Below, piece after piece: positions 1 to 9,862 of a stretch of 64,000 bases of DNA; position 1 is the first letter of the stretch; each line of letters begins with the position of its first letter. Location: positions 3,104,383 through 3,168,382 of the forward strand of contig NZ_LN831197.1 of the NCBI RefSeq assembly GCF_001375535.1, in the 5' to 3' direction. The translations under genes and the position numbers were made by a program. The notes under the pieces are model-generated. The model was not told where the DNA came from, did not search any database, and worked only from the letters and a program-made list of their open reading frames with translations. Source of the stretch: Bacillus niameyensis. GTDB lineage: Bacteria > Bacillota > Bacilli > Bacillales > Bacillaceae_C.

Positions 1-1
1 A

Positions 2-1669
2 ATGCTTTATAAATATGCGATTGAAACGGCAACAAAGGAAGTTGTGCTCAAAGCGGACCCATATGCATTTTACTCTGAAAAGCGTCCAGAAACAGCCTCG
101 ATCATTTATCAATTGGATACATATAAATGGAAAGATGAAAAATGGATGAAGCGTAGAAAAACGTGTGATCACTATCACCAGCCTATGCTCATTTATGAAC
201 TGCATCTCGGATCGTGGAAAAGGAAGGAAGGTGGAGACTTTTATACCTATCGTGAATTAGCTGATGAGGTGATTGATTATGTAAAATCATTTGGATATAC
301 CCATATTGAATGTATGCCGCTAATGGAACATCCTTTTGATCGATCATGGGGATACCAAATTACAGGATTCTATTCCGCGACAAGTCGTTACGGAACTCCT
401 GAGGATTTTATGTATTTTGTAGACCGCTGTCATCAAAAGGGAATAGGTGTCATTCTAGATTGGGTTCCTCTTCACTTTTGTAAAGACGCACATGGTCTAG
501 GTCGATTTGATGGAACTCCTCTATATGAACCAATTTATCCGGAAAGGGCTGAACGATTAAACTGGGGTACTTATAATTTTGACTTCAGCAAGCCAGAAGT
601 TATAAGTTTCCTTATTTCCAATGCTCTGTTTTGGTTAGAAAAATATCATATTGATGGGTTTCGAATAGATGCAGTCTCTTCCATGATTTATTTAAATCAT
701 GATAATGCTGGGGCGCAATTAATAAAAAATCATCTTGGAGGAGAAGAAAATATTGAAGCAATTGCTTTCATTAAAAAGTTAAACGAAGTTGTTTTTGAAA
801 AGTATCCGCACGTTTTGATGATGGCTGAAGAGGCAACAGATTATCCACTAGTAACCTCTCCAACCTATAACGGCGGGCTTGGATTTAATTATAAGTGGAA
901 TATGGGTTGGACGAATGACGTCTTAAAATATATGAAAATGGGTTTTGAAGAACGGTCTGACCATCATCAGTTATTGACCTTTTCCTTCCTTTACGCATTT
1001 TCCGAAAACTTTGTTTTGGCGTTTTCGCATGATGAAGTCGTACACGGAAAACGGTCATTGCTCAATAAAATGCCAGGAGATTATCTGGAAAAGTTTGCTC
1101 AGCTTCGCTTATTAATTGGTTACTTCTTCACTCATCCAGGGAAAAAGCTGTTGTTTATGGGAAATGAATTGGCTCAATTTGACGAATGGAAGGATTTAGA
1201 GGAGCTTGATTGGAATCTTTTAGACTTCGATTCTCACAGTCAATTTCATATATATTTCAAAGCGTTAAGTCAATTTTATAACAATACAAGTTGCTTATGG
1301 CGAGTGGATCATGAACAGGATGGATTTGAGTGGATTGATCCGCATGATTCAAAACAGAATGTCATTACATTTATGCGGAAGGGCAGGAGAAAAGGGGATT
1401 ATTGTCTCATCATTTGTAACTTTAGCGTCAATGTTTACGAACAATATCGGATTGGTGTCCCATCTCTCGGATCTTACATTGAGGTTTTTAACAGTGATCT
1501 CGGAATATACGGAGGTTCAAATCAAATTAATTCAAAAACGATTAAAGTGGATAAAGAGCCTTATCATAATCAACCTTATAGTATGAAGGTTACCGTTCCC
1601 CCACTTGGAATGACTATATTGATGAAACAAACAAAAAAAAGACGGAGGAGTGGTATTAAATATGTCTAA
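2..1669 (+). CDS. glgB: 1,4-alpha-glucan branching enzyme GlgB (5' end cut by window edge)
   Basis: Makes the alpha-1,6 branches of glycogen by cutting and re-attaching alpha-1,4 chains, in the cytosol. The visible 555 residues hold the end of the N-terminal carbohydrate-binding region and the whole GH13 catalytic barrel. By family pattern the catalytic residues are Asp223 (GFRIDAV), Glu276 (MAEEAT) and Asp344 ([10 protein letters not shown]), numbered from base 2. Bacillus GlgB is about 630-670 residues, so roughly 90 N-terminal residues lie before the window and the ATG at base 2 is internal. It overlaps glgC by 8 bp, which indicates one transcript. Confidence 0.96.
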   Translation: MLYKYAIETATKEVVLKADPYAFYSEKRPETASIIYQLDTYKWKDEKWMKRRKTCDHYHQPMLIYELHLGSWKRKEGGDFYTYRELADEVIDYVKSFGYTHIECMPLMEHPFDRSWGYQITGFYSATSRYGTPEDFMYFVDRCHQKGIGVILDWVPLHFCKDAHGLGRFDGTPLYEPIYPERAERLNWGTYNFDFSKPEVISFLISNALFWLEKYHIDGFRIDAVSSMIYLNHDNAGAQLIKNHLGGEENIEAIAFIKKLNEVVFEKYPHVLMMAEEATDYPLVTSPTYNGGLGFNYKWNMGWTNDVLKYMKMGFEERSDHHQLLTFSFLYAFSENFVLAFSHDEVVHGKRSLLNKMPGDYLEKFAQLRLLIGYFFTHPGKKLLFMGNELAQFDEWKDLEELDWNLLDFDSHSQFHIYFKALSQFYNNTSCLWRVDHEQDGFEWIDPHDSKQNVITFMRKGRRKGDYCLIICNFSVNVYEQYRIGVPSLGSYIEVFNSDLGIYGGSNQINSKTIKVDKEPYHNQPYSMKVTVPPLGMTILMKQTKKRRRSGIKYV

Positions 1670-2846
1670 AAAATGGATCGCTATGCTACTTGCGGGCGGG
1701 CAAGGAACGCGGCTAAATGAATTAACAACAGAAATCGCAAAGCCAGCCGTTCCATTCGGCGGAAAATATCGAATTATTGACTTTACATTAAGCAATTGCA
1801 CTCATTCAGGCATTGATACTGTAGGAGTTTTAACACAATATGAACCTCATGTTTTGAACGATTATGTTAAAGGTGGAAGGGCCTGGGACTTAGATCGAAC
1901 TTATGGTGGAGTTTCCGTGCTTCCTCCATATAAGGCAAAAGATGGCGGACATTGGTATAAAGGCACAGCTAATGCAGTATTTCAAAACATCCAGTTCATT
2001 GATAAATACGATCCAGAACATGTTCTAGTGATCTCTGGCGATCATATATACAAAATGGATTATACGAGATTACTTCACTATCATATTGAAAAAGGTGCAG
2101 ATGCATCGATCGCCGTAATTCGAGTACCTTGGAGTGAAGCAACTCGGTTTGGGATCATGAATACAAATGATTCAGGCAAAATAATAGACTTTGAGGAAAA
2201 GCCAACCTTTCCTAGAAGCAATCTTGCTTCGATGGGGGTTTATTTATTTAATTGGAAAATGCTAAAAAGCTATTTACTCGAGGATGAGGAGAATCAACTT
2301 TCTTCCAATGATTTTGGCAAGGATATTATTCCAAAAATGCTAGCTGATCAAGGAAAACTGTATGCTTATCAGTTTAATGGCTATTGGAAGGATGTTGGCA
2401 CTGTCGAAAGCCTGTGGGAAGCAAATATGGATCTCCTTGAGGACAGCAGCGGGTTAAAATTGGATGATCCTTATTGGAAAATATATGCGGGGAATGCCAA
2501 CCATCCACCTCAATACATTTCCAAAGAAGCTCGAGTTACCCAATCACTTGTTAATGAAGGCTCACTTATATACGGAAACATTCAGCATTCTGTCGTGTCC
2601 TATGACGTGCAAATTGGGGCTGGCTCTGTCATTACAGATTCCGTTATTATGCCAAACGTAAAAATCGGTAAAAATGTAAGAATTGAAAGGGCGATTATCG
2701 CATCTAATACTGTGATTGAGGATGGTACGATCATAGGACCGTCTGCTTTAACAAATGAAATTTCATTGTTCGGGAATTGGCATTGCCTCTCTGAAAATAT
2801 GAAAAAGGTAATCGGTGGCGAACCTCGTTTTCCTCATTATCAGTAG
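1662..2846 (+). CDS. glgC: glucose-1-phosphate adenylyltransferase catalytic subunit GlgC
   Basis: Makes ADP-glucose from glucose-1-phosphate and ATP, the committed step of glycogen synthesis. The N-terminal nucleotidyltransferase fold shows [12 protein letters not shown] and [15 protein letters not shown] near the start, then [15 protein letters not shown] and YWKDVGT; a left-handed beta-helix of hexapeptide repeats fills roughly the last 100 residues. I chose ATG 1662 over an in-frame GTG at 1650 because the protein then begins MSKKW like its relatives and the SD sequence GGAGGAG (1644-1650) lies upstream of it; the GTG starts on the last base of that SD. Length, 394 residues, is usual. Bacillus enzymes work as a GlgC-GlgD pair. 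Confidence 0.95.
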   Translation: MSKKWIAMLLAGGQGTRLNELTTEIAKPAVPFGGKYRIIDFTLSNCTHSGIDTVGVLTQYEPHVLNDYVKGGRAWDLDRTYGGVSVLPPYKAKDGGHWYKGTANAVFQNIQFIDKYDPEHVLVISGDHIYKMDYTRLLHYHIEKGADASIAVIRVPWSEATRFGIMNTNDSGKIIDFEEKPTFPRSNLASMGVYLFNWKMLKSYLLEDEENQLSSNDFGKDIIPKMLADQGKLYAYQFNGYWKDVGTVESLWEANMDLLEDSSGLKLDDPYWKIYAGNANHPPQYISKEARVTQSLVNEGSLIYGNIQHSVVSYDVQIGAGSVITDSVIMPNVKIGKNVRIERAIIASNTVIEDGTIIGPSALTNEISLFGNWHCLSENMKKVIGGEPRFPHYQ

Positions 2847-2893
2847 TCGGAATTTGTCTGAAGAGTGCACCTTTAAAGGAAAGGACGTTTGAA

Positions 2894-3997
2894 ATGAAGG
2901 TATTTGGCATTATCAATTTAATTAATGAAAAGCCATTTTTAAAAGAGTTGACGGCAAACCGTTGCTTGGCATCTGTACCATTTGCTGGGCGTTATCGATT
3001 AATAGATTTTACTTTGTCTAATTATATGCATGCTGGCATAAAGCAGGTAGCAGTTTTTACAAATAATAAATTCCGCTCGATTCTCGATCATCTCGGTTCT
3101 GGAAAGGAGTGGGACTTAGATAGAAGTCATGGCGGTCTATTTGTCCTTCCGCCTGCTCAGCCAGATGAACCGGCATGTGGAGACATTTCGGCCTTCCATG
3201 AATATTTTGATGTTTTAAAGCGGTCATCCGCAGATACTGTCGTCATTTCTCCGGGTTATCACGTAGGGAAAGTAGATTATCAGGATGTTATTCGCGAACA
3301 TGAAAGAAGTAAGGCCGATATAACGGTTCTTTATAAAGATTATAATGGATCACAGCTAAAAAAGCCGATCTACCATAAATGTATATTTCAAGATGATGGA
3401 CGGTTAATGAATATGGAACTATACACTGCACCTAAAGAAGGAGATCCTATATGTTTGGAAACATACATAATGAAGAAATCCTTATTTATGAACTTAGTTG
3501 AGAGTTGTTTTCGAAACCAGGAGTATGATTTTTTAAAGGATGCGATTAAGGCTAATCTTGATAGTTTACTTGTAAAAGGTTATTCGTTTCAGGGATATAT
3601 GCCCTTCATTCATTCAATCGAAAGCTATTATGAGAGTAATATGGAATTTTTAAATCCAGAAGTTATACGTTCCCATTACTACGATCAATGGGAAATTTGT
3701 ACGAAAGTAAAGCATGAAGCTCCAGCTAAGTACGGAGCAACCTCATCTGTATCAAATGCTTTTATCGCTAATGGCTGTGATATTCAAGGTACAGTTGAAA
3801 ATAGTATTTTATTCAGAGGTGTAAAGATCAAAAAGGGAGCGGTCGTGAAAAATAGCATCATTATGCAAAAGGGTGAAATTGAGGAAGATGTTTATCTTGA
3901 TCATGTCATTTCCGATAAGCAAGCACTATTTAAAGAGAAGTCCATTCTAATAGGTGAACAGCAGCCTAAAATAATTAAAAAGTCAGAAGTGATTTAA
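2894..3997 (+). CDS. glgD: GlgD, non-catalytic partner of ADP-glucose pyrophosphorylase
   Basis: A GlgC paralogue of 367 residues in the third operon position. It keeps the sugar-binding strand (FAGRYRLIDFTLSNYMHAG) and a C-terminal beta-helix. The glycine-rich nucleotide loop of GlgC ([10 protein letters not shown]) is absent: the N-terminus runs directly from FGIINLINEKPF to the Arg-rich strand. In Bacillus relatives GlgD enhances and regulates GlgC activity without being an efficient catalyst. The SD AAAGGAAAGGA precedes the ATG, 47 bp after glgC. Confidence 0.93.
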   Translation: MKVFGIINLINEKPFLKELTANRCLASVPFAGRYRLIDFTLSNYMHAGIKQVAVFTNNKFRSILDHLGSGKEWDLDRSHGGLFVLPPAQPDEPACGDISAFHEYFDVLKRSSADTVVISPGYHVGKVDYQDVIREHERSKADITVLYKDYNGSQLKKPIYHKCIFQDDGRLMNMELYTAPKEGDPICLETYIMKKSLFMNLVESCFRNQEYDFLKDAIKANLDSLLVKGYSFQGYMPFIHSIESYYESNMEFLNPEVIRSHYYDQWEICTKVKHEAPAKYGATSSVSNAFIANGCDIQGTVENSILFRGVKIKKGAVVKNSIIMQKGEIEEDVYLDHVISDKQALFKEKSILIGEQQPKIIKKSEVI

Positions 3998-4009
3998 TGG
4001 AGGCACGTT

Positions 4010-5452
4010 ATGAATGTATTATTTGCAGCTTCTGAATGTGTACCTTTTGTTAAAACAGGGGGACTTGGAGATGTCATCGGATCACTGCCAAGAGCATTGG
4101 ATGAGCAAGGTGTAAAAGTAAGTGTTATTTTACCAAAATATGAAGACCTTCCGTTTGAATATAAGCAGCAAATGTCGTTTTTAGCTAGTGTGAAAGTTCC
4201 AGTTGGTTGGAGATTACAATACTGTGGTATCGAGATGATGGAGATTGATGGAATTGATTATTATTTTTTAGACAATGAGTATTATTTTAAAAGACATGGG
4301 AGCTACGGTTTCTTCGATGATGGAGAGCGCTTTGCCTTTTATTCGAGAGCAGTATTGGAGGCTTTGCCCCATTTACGCGATAAGCCAGATATTATCCATT
4401 GTCATGACTGGCAAGCAGGCCCGATTTGTGTGCTATTAAAAGCCCATTATAAAAACCACCCTTTTTATCAACATATAAAGACAGTATTTACCATTCATAA
4501 TTTGCGTTACCAAGGTGTTTATCCTAAATCAGTATTAGCGGACTTATTAGATTTAAGTGAATTATATTATCAGCTTAACGGTTTGGAATTCTACGGAAAT
4601 GTCAGTTATTTAAAGGCTGGCCTTGCCTATTCAGATTTGGTGACAACGGTCAGTCCCACATATGCGGATGAAATTAAAGACCCGTACTATGGTGAAAAAT
4701 TGGATGGGGTGTTACGGGAAAAGGGAGAGACGCTAAAAGGAATTTTGAATGGAATTGATGACACTTTGTATGATCCAGCTACAGATCCATTTATTCCTGT
4801 TCAATATAGTCAATTTGAAGGAAAGGCAGAGAATAAGCTAATTTTACAGGAGTCACTGGGTTTACCTGTAGATAGAGAGATACCACTATTGTCGATGGTC
4901 ACTCGCTTAGTCGAGCAAAAGGGACTAGATTTAGTGCTTCACGTGTTCCATGAAATGATGAGGATGGGAGTTCAATTTGTGCTGCTCGGCACAGGAGATG
5001 AGAAATATGAGCAGGCCTTTAGAGATTTAGCAGCACAATATCCTGAAAACGTATCTTTTCAAAATGGCTTTAATGAAGCTCTAGCGCGGCAAATCTATGC
5101 TAGTTCTGATTTGTTTTTAATGCCTTCTCAATTTGAGCCATGTGGCATTGGGCAGTTGCTCGCGTTACGCTACGGCACATTGCCTCTTGTTAGAGAAACA
5201 GGAGGATTGCGCGATTCTGTTGTCCCGTATAATGAATTTACGAATGAAGGATATGGCTTTTCCTTTACTCATTATAATGCCCATGACATGCTTTACACCG
5301 TTGAGCGTGCTGTTTGGTTGTATCGTTTCCAGCCTAATAAGTGGAAGATGTTAGTGAATAGGGCATTGTATCTCGATTTTAGCTGGCGCGCATCAGCTAC
5401 TCACTATAAGGAATTGTACGAGGAATTGGTAAAAGAGCTAGTTATTATATAG
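4010..5452 (+). CDS. glgA: glycogen synthase GlgA (ADP-glucose type)
   Basis: GT5 glycosyltransferase that extends alpha-1,4 glucan from ADP-glucose. The ADP-glucose signature KTGGLGD begins at residue 15. The N-terminal GT-B domain carries the IHCHDWQ and VFTIHNLRYQG blocks, and the C-terminal domain has TRLVEQKG and the retaining-enzyme block PSQFEPCGIGQLLALRYG. At 480 residues it is full length. It starts 12 bp after glgD with SD GGAGG. It is the last gene of the operon here: a terminator follows and no glgP (glycogen phosphorylase) comes next, unlike B. subtilis glgBCDAP. Confidence 0.96.
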   Translation: MNVLFAASECVPFVKTGGLGDVIGSLPRALDEQGVKVSVILPKYEDLPFEYKQQMSFLASVKVPVGWRLQYCGIEMMEIDGIDYYFLDNEYYFKRHGSYGFFDDGERFAFYSRAVLEALPHLRDKPDIIHCHDWQAGPICVLLKAHYKNHPFYQHIKTVFTIHNLRYQGVYPKSVLADLLDLSELYYQLNGLEFYGNVSYLKAGLAYSDLVTTVSPTYADEIKDPYYGEKLDGVLREKGETLKGILNGIDDTLYDPATDPFIPVQYSQFEGKAENKLILQESLGLPVDREIPLLSMVTRLVEQKGLDLVLHVFHEMMRMGVQFVLLGTGDEKYEQAFRDLAAQYPENVSFQNGFNEALARQIYASSDLFLMPSQFEPCGIGQLLALRYGTLPLVRETGGLRDSVVPYNEFTNEGYGFSFTHYNAHDMLYTVERAVWLYRFQPNKWKMLVNRALYLDFSWRASATHYKELYEELVKELVII

Positions 5453-5475
5453 ATTGGAAGAATTCAATTTTGCAA

Positions 5476-5518
5476 ATAGACCTACTTTCAATTATTAAAA
5501 GTAGGTCTATTTCCTGTT
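5476..5518 (+). terminator. terminator of the glg operon
   Basis: Perfect 13-bp inverted repeat (5476-5488 with 5498-5510, core GACCTACTTT), 9-nt loop, then a short T-containing tail. It sits 24 bp after the glgA stop codon. Confidence 0.8.
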
Positions 5519-5552
5519 TAAAGAAGCCAGCCCATTTATAGGTCATTTATAA

Positions 5553-5580
5553 ACCAAGTGCTAAAAGGGCGCATAGAATA
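5553..5580 (+). promoter_or_regulatory. candidate sigma-K promoter
   Basis: ACC at 5553-5555, 16 bp, then CATAGAATA at 5572-5580, which fits the sigma-K pattern (AC, 16-17 bp, CATANNNTA). It lies about 40 bp before the small Gly/aromatic-rich gene and implies late mother-cell expression. Prediction by pattern only. Confidence 0.5.
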
Positions 5581-5621
5581 AATGGATTTTAGATATTTAA
5601 GATAAAAAAGGAGGATGCGGT

Positions 5622-5870
5622 ATGGATCAATACAGTGCAATACAAAGATATGGGGTGCCTAATGATGATATGAGATTGATCCCTTTTGGTTTCGGTAGGC
5701 CATTTGGGTTCGGACGTCCCTTCTATGGACGGCCTTTTGGTTTTGGCTTTGGTGCTGCCCCATTGTTAGGAGGTTTTCTCGGAGGCCTTGCCGCTGGTTC
5801 TTTAATTAGGCCACCATACGGATTTGGCTATCCCTACTATCAACCATATCCATATGGGTACTATTGGTAG
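5622..5870 (+). CDS. small Gly/Phe/Tyr/Pro-rich protein, possible spore outer-layer protein
   Basis: An 82-residue protein with a strong SD (AAAAAGGAGG) 7 nt before the ATG. After a short polar N-terminus it is built of repeats such as FGFGRPFGFGRPFYGRPF, a small hydrophobic Gly/Ala/Leu stretch near the middle (LLGGFLGGLAAGSL), and a Tyr/Pro tail (YPYYQPYPYGYYW). This composition is typical of cross-linked or self-assembling surface proteins and of Bacillus spore coat proteins. I do not recognise a specific family. The sigma-K-like promoter upstream supports, but does not prove, a coat role. Confidence 0.75.
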   Translation: MDQYSAIQRYGVPNDDMRLIPFGFGRPFGFGRPFYGRPFGFGFGAAPLLGGFLGGLAAGSLIRPPYGFGYPYYQPYPYGYYW

Positions 5871-5893
5871 ATATTAAAACTTTATAGATCACG

Positions 5894-5923
5894 AACCTCT
5901 CTAAAAGGGAGGTTTTTATTTTC
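5894..5923 (+). terminator. terminator of the small Gly-rich gene
   Basis: Hairpin AACCTCTC / GGGAGGTT with one G-T pair and a short A-rich loop, followed by TTTTATTTT, 23 bp after the stop codon. Confidence 0.75.
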
Positions 5924-5970
5924 GAATAAGAGAATGTTCAGCCTAGCCCCGGCTTAAAATCTTCCAATTG

Positions 5971-5999
5971 TTTTCACTTCCATATGGATTCGTTATAAT
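5971..5999 (+). promoter_or_regulatory. sigma-A promoter of the RNA methyltransferase gene
   Basis: TTTTCA (5971-5976), 17 bp, TATAAT (5994-5999). It is about 85 bp before the start codon. Confidence 0.55.
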
Positions 6000-6082
6000 A
6001 GGTAAGTATGCAGAAAAAATCATGATGAAAGAAATATTTTATTATAGATCGCGATTAGATAAGGTAATGGGAGGAACTAATA

Positions 6083-7480
6083 TTGTTGAATGTAAAAGGA
6101 GAGTCCATGATTACAGATATCCGCCAATTAGATCCAAAAGGCGCAGGACAAGCTGTTGTTTGGCGGGAAAATGAACTAGGGAATAAGAAAAAGTTAAAGC
6201 TGACAATTCCTCATACTATCCCTGGAGAACAAGTTCGTGTAACTGTGGAAAAGCCGCATCTTAGGAGATGGAAGGCAAAGCCAGATGAAATTTTACAAGC
6301 GAGTCCGGAAAGAACGGAACCAGACTGCCCTCATTTTGAAAAATGCGGAGGTTGTGTTTGGCAACATTGGCAATATACTGGTCAATTAAGGCAAAAAACG
6401 AATCATGTGAAACAAGCACTTGAGTCTCAAGGATTTGATCCAGATCTTGTCCAAGATACGATCGGCATGGATGACCCTTGGCGCTATCGAAATAAAATGG
6501 AATTTACTTTCAGCGCGGATGGCGAGCTTGGATTACATGAGCAAGGGAATTTCCGTAATATTATTTCGCTGGAAACTTGCCTGATCGCTAGTAAAGATAT
6601 GGTAGAGGCTACAATGGAAGTTGCGAAATGGGCTAAGGATTATAAATTAAAAGGCTATGATAAGGATAAGCATGAAGGATTGCTTCGCCATTTAATGGTT
6701 CGCCAATCTTATGAGACTGGTGAGATGATGCTAGCCCTTTTTGCAACGGAAGCACCTACAGATCATCTTGAAGTTGCTGTAAAAGGCCTCATTGAGCGGA
6801 TTGAGGGTAAATTCCCACAAGTTCAAAGCTTAATATGGCTGGAAAATACCCAATGGGCAGACCGTACTCAGGCGGAAAAAACACATGTCTTATCAGGACG
6901 TGACTTTATTTATGACGAGCTGCTTGGTTATCGCTATCGCCTTTGGTTCGATACATTTTTTCAAACAAACCCAACGCAGGCGCAAAAATTGGTTGAACTT
7001 GCAATAGAAATGGGACAACCGAAGAAAACGGAAAAGATGATTGATCTATTCTGTGGGGTTGGCACCTTTTCGCTTCCATTTGCGAGCCGTGTGAAAGAAC
7101 TTGCTGGAATTGAAATTGTGGAAACATCGATTGAATCAGCGAAGAGAAATGCGGACGATAACGGTATTACAAACACATACTTTCTTGCGAAGGATGCTCG
7201 TCTCGGTATCGACCAAGTGCATGAAACATTTGGTAAACCAGAATTATTATTGCTTGATCCACCACGTTCAGGCGCTGGCGGCAAGGTAATGAGAAGAATT
7301 GGCCGCTCCCAGCCAGAACGAATTGTATACGTATCTTGTAACCCAGATACATTTGCAACAGATATAAAGGAACTTATACCTTTTGGATATAAACTGGAAA
7401 GCGTTCAACCAGTGGATTTATTTCCGCATACGTATCATGTGGAGTGTTGTGCGTTGTTGACGTTAGAAAAGACTAATTAA
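6083..7480 (+). CDS. RNA (uracil-5-)-methyltransferase, TrmA/RlmCD family
   Basis: SAM-dependent enzyme that makes 5-methyluridine in RNA, most likely 23S rRNA. Order: N-terminal TRAM-like beta domain (residues about 8-70), an iron-sulfur cysteine set (C82, C88, C91 in DCPHFEKCGGC, and a later Cys in SLETCLIA), a Rossmann domain with DLFCGVGTFSLPFA near residue 320, the catalytic Cys in YVSCNPDTF near 420, and the proton-abstracting Glu in HVECCALL near the end. The TTG at 6083 has GGAGG 8 bp before it; an ATG at 6107 with its own AGGAG is a real alternative. B. subtilis has two such proteins (YefA/RlmCD and YfjO) and I cannot say which this matches. Confidence 0.88.
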   Translation: MLNVKGESMITDIRQLDPKGAGQAVVWRENELGNKKKLKLTIPHTIPGEQVRVTVEKPHLRRWKAKPDEILQASPERTEPDCPHFEKCGGCVWQHWQYTGQLRQKTNHVKQALESQGFDPDLVQDTIGMDDPWRYRNKMEFTFSADGELGLHEQGNFRNIISLETCLIASKDMVEATMEVAKWAKDYKLKGYDKDKHEGLLRHLMVRQSYETGEMMLALFATEAPTDHLEVAVKGLIERIEGKFPQVQSLIWLENTQWADRTQAEKTHVLSGRDFIYDELLGYRYRLWFDTFFQTNPTQAQKLVELAIEMGQPKKTEKMIDLFCGVGTFSLPFASRVKELAGIEIVETSIESAKRNADDNGITNTYFLAKDARLGIDQVHETFGKPELLLLDPPRSGAGGKVMRRIGRSQPERIVYVSCNPDTFATDIKELIPFGYKLESVQPVDLFPHTYHVECCALLTLEKTN

Positions 7481-7608
7481 AATATACCTTTCCATTCTAA
7501 TTTGAATTCGGGTTTTTGGGATTATTAAATAGAAGATCAATTTATTATCAATAGTTTTATCGTTGGGCTGGATTCAATAGTGATTCAGTCCTTTTTAACT
7601 TTCTCGAC

Positions 7609-7668
7609 TTTTTATTGCAAATGCAACAAAGTTAAATTATAATTTTTTTGTTGCATTTGCAATAAAAA
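7609..7668 (+). promoter_or_regulatory. promoter with paired MarR operators
   Basis: Two perfect 22-bp inverted arms (7609-7630 and 7647-7668) separated by 16 bp. Each arm contains a dyad of its own, TTGCAAATGCAA or TTGCATTTGCAA. Between them lies TATAAT (7638-7643), with TTGCAA (7615-7620) 17 bp upstream as -35. The left operator covers the -35 and the right one the transcription start, the geometry expected for autorepression by the MarR protein encoded immediately downstream. Confidence 0.75.
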
Positions 7669-7688
7669 TACGTGTTAAGGAGTTCATT

Positions 7689-8686
<998 letters not shown>

Positions 8687-8734
8687 ACCTTTTAAGGATG
8701 GATTACATGATTAGGGAATTTATTAAATGAGGGG

Positions 8735-8783
8735 TTGACACATTAAATTATATGTATTATGATTATCTCGAATTAGAGATAAT
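8735..8783 (+). promoter_or_regulatory. promoter overlapped by an MhqR-type operator
   Basis: TTGACA (8735-8740), 17 bp, TATGAT (8758-8763), a near-consensus sigma-A promoter. A palindrome with 8-bp arms ATTATCTC / GAGATAAT around GAATTA (8762-8783) begins on the last bases of the -10 element. It matches the MhqR box of B. subtilis (TATCTCGAATTCGAGATA type), which controls quinone and azo-compound detoxification genes. Repression by MhqR and induction by hydroquinone-like compounds are inferred. Confidence 0.75.
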
Positions 8784-8812
8784 TTAATCAAAGATACCTT
8801 TAGGAGGAAAAA

Positions 8813-9235
8813 ATGTTAGATATAGGTTTACTTATCATTAGGTTGATAGTTGGTATATTATTTATAGGTCACGGTAGTCAAAAATTGTTTGGTTGGTTTG
8901 GAGGACATGGTTTAAAGGGGACAGCTGGTTGGTTTGAGTCAATCGGTATTAGACCAGGCGTGCCTATGGCATTTATAGCTGGAATATCAGAGTTCATCGG
9001 TGGATTACTATTCATTCTTGGATTATTTACGCCGCTCGCCGGAATTTTAATTGCAGGAACGATGATTATGGCAATTATAAAGGTACATGCTCCAAATGGT
9101 TTATGGGCAACATCCAATGGGTATGAATTTAACTTGACTCTTTTGGCAGTAGCAATCGGTATTGCATTAACGGGAGCAGGTCAATATAGTTTGGATATAT
9201 TTTTTGGTAAATGCCTCGAAATAGAGATTTACTAA
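8813..9235 (+). CDS. DoxX family membrane protein, MhqP-like
   Basis: A 140-residue, four-helix integral membrane protein of the DoxX family, with the characteristic N-terminal RLIVGILFIGHGSQKLFGWFGG. A close B. subtilis counterpart is MhqP (YdfP), encoded with MhqN and MhqO and repressed by MhqR. The MhqR-type operator and the adjacent mhqN-like gene support this assignment. The SD AGGAGG sits 8 nt before the ATG. DoxX proteins are linked to thiol and quinone stress; their exact reaction is unsettled. Confidence 0.85.
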   Translation: MLDIGLLIIRLIVGILFIGHGSQKLFGWFGGHGLKGTAGWFESIGIRPGVPMAFIAGISEFIGGLLFILGLFTPLAGILIAGTMIMAIIKVHAPNGLWATSNGYEFNLTLLAVAIGIALTGAGQYSLDIFFGKCLEIEIY

Positions 9236-9254
9236 TTAAGGGGGAATCGGGTTT

Positions 9255-9593
9255 ATGACTGAATTTACACAACTTGTTAAAGAAAGGCGATCTGCAAGTA
9301 ACTTTCTTCCAGAATATACAATTACGAAAGAAGAATTAGACTCCATATTTGAACTAGTTAAATTGGGTCCATCCGCTTTTAATCTTCAACATACAAATTA
9401 TGTTGTAGTTACGAATCCAGAGAAAAAGGAGGAAATTAGAAAAGCTGCAAACGGGCAATATAAGGTTCATAGTGCTTCAGCGGTCATTCTAGTTTTAGGT
9501 GATAAAGAAGCTTATAAAAACGCGGCACAAATTAATGAAGGTTTGTTGATGCTAGGTATTCTCAATAAACAACAATATGATTTCCTTGGATAA
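9255..9593 (+). pseudogene. MhqN-like nitroreductase, C-terminal half missing
   Basis: The 112 residues match the first half of an MhqN/YdfN-type FMN nitroreductase: ERRSASNF (phosphate-binding Arg-Ser), GPSAFNLQHTNYV, ANGQYKVHSASAVILVLGD, and end just after LGILNKQQYDF, where B. subtilis MhqN runs on to about 206 residues. None of the missing half (second FMN contact, PMIGFD-type block, Arg tail) appears in any frame downstream, where the sspO terminator soon follows. This is a 3' deletion rather than a frameshift. Nitroreductase dimers need both halves, so the product is probably non-functional. The SD GGGGAA and spacing after the mhqP-like gene are intact. Confidence 0.8.
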
Positions 9594-9651
9594 CCTCCTA
9601 AATGTACCGAATTTGTAATGTTAAATAGGTATATATCACGGTATCAAAGTT

Positions 9652-9707
9652 AAAAAGAAGGCTTTCATGAAAGTTCACTGTTAACAACTCTCATGGAAGC
9701 CCTTCTT
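9652..9707 (-). terminator. terminator of sspO
   Basis: Read on the minus strand: AAGAAGGGCTTCCATGAGAG, a 14-nt loop, CTTTCATGAAAGCCTTCTT, then TTTTAA. It starts directly after the sspO stop codon. Confidence 0.75.
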
Positions 9708-9709
9708 CG

Positions 9710-9862
9710 TTATTGATTCTTTTTCCGTTTTTTATTATTTTGTTTTTGCTTTTCAGTTAATGGTTCGTTGGCAAATTCTTCACTAATTTTCGCACCGAAG
9801 TTTGATCCCTTTTCAGGATTCATCCCTTCCATATTACTTCCAGTTCTTTTTCTTCTTGGCAT
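9710..9862 (-). CDS. sspO: small acid-soluble spore protein O (SspO/CotK)
   Basis: A 50-residue gene. The protein runs from MPRRKRTGSNMEGMNPEK through EEFANEPLTEKQKQNNKKRK to the end NQ. The C-terminal half closely fits the SspO family (EEFANE-LT-Q-NNKKRKKNQ) and the N-terminus (basic, then GMN) also agrees. The SD GGAGGTGA is near perfect, 5 nt before the ATG. Minor SASPs of this type are made in the forespore under sigma G. In B. subtilis sspO is paired with sspP; no sspP is visible here, since a terminator follows at once. Confidence 0.88.
   Translation of the reverse strand: MPRRKRTGSNMEGMNPEKGSNFGAKISEEFANEPLTEKQKQNNKKRKKNQ

Noticed and set aside
5968-6174. Plus-strand open frame of 68 codons before the RNA methyltransferase
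   Set aside because: It overlaps the methyltransferase start in another frame, covers the promoter and has no SD.
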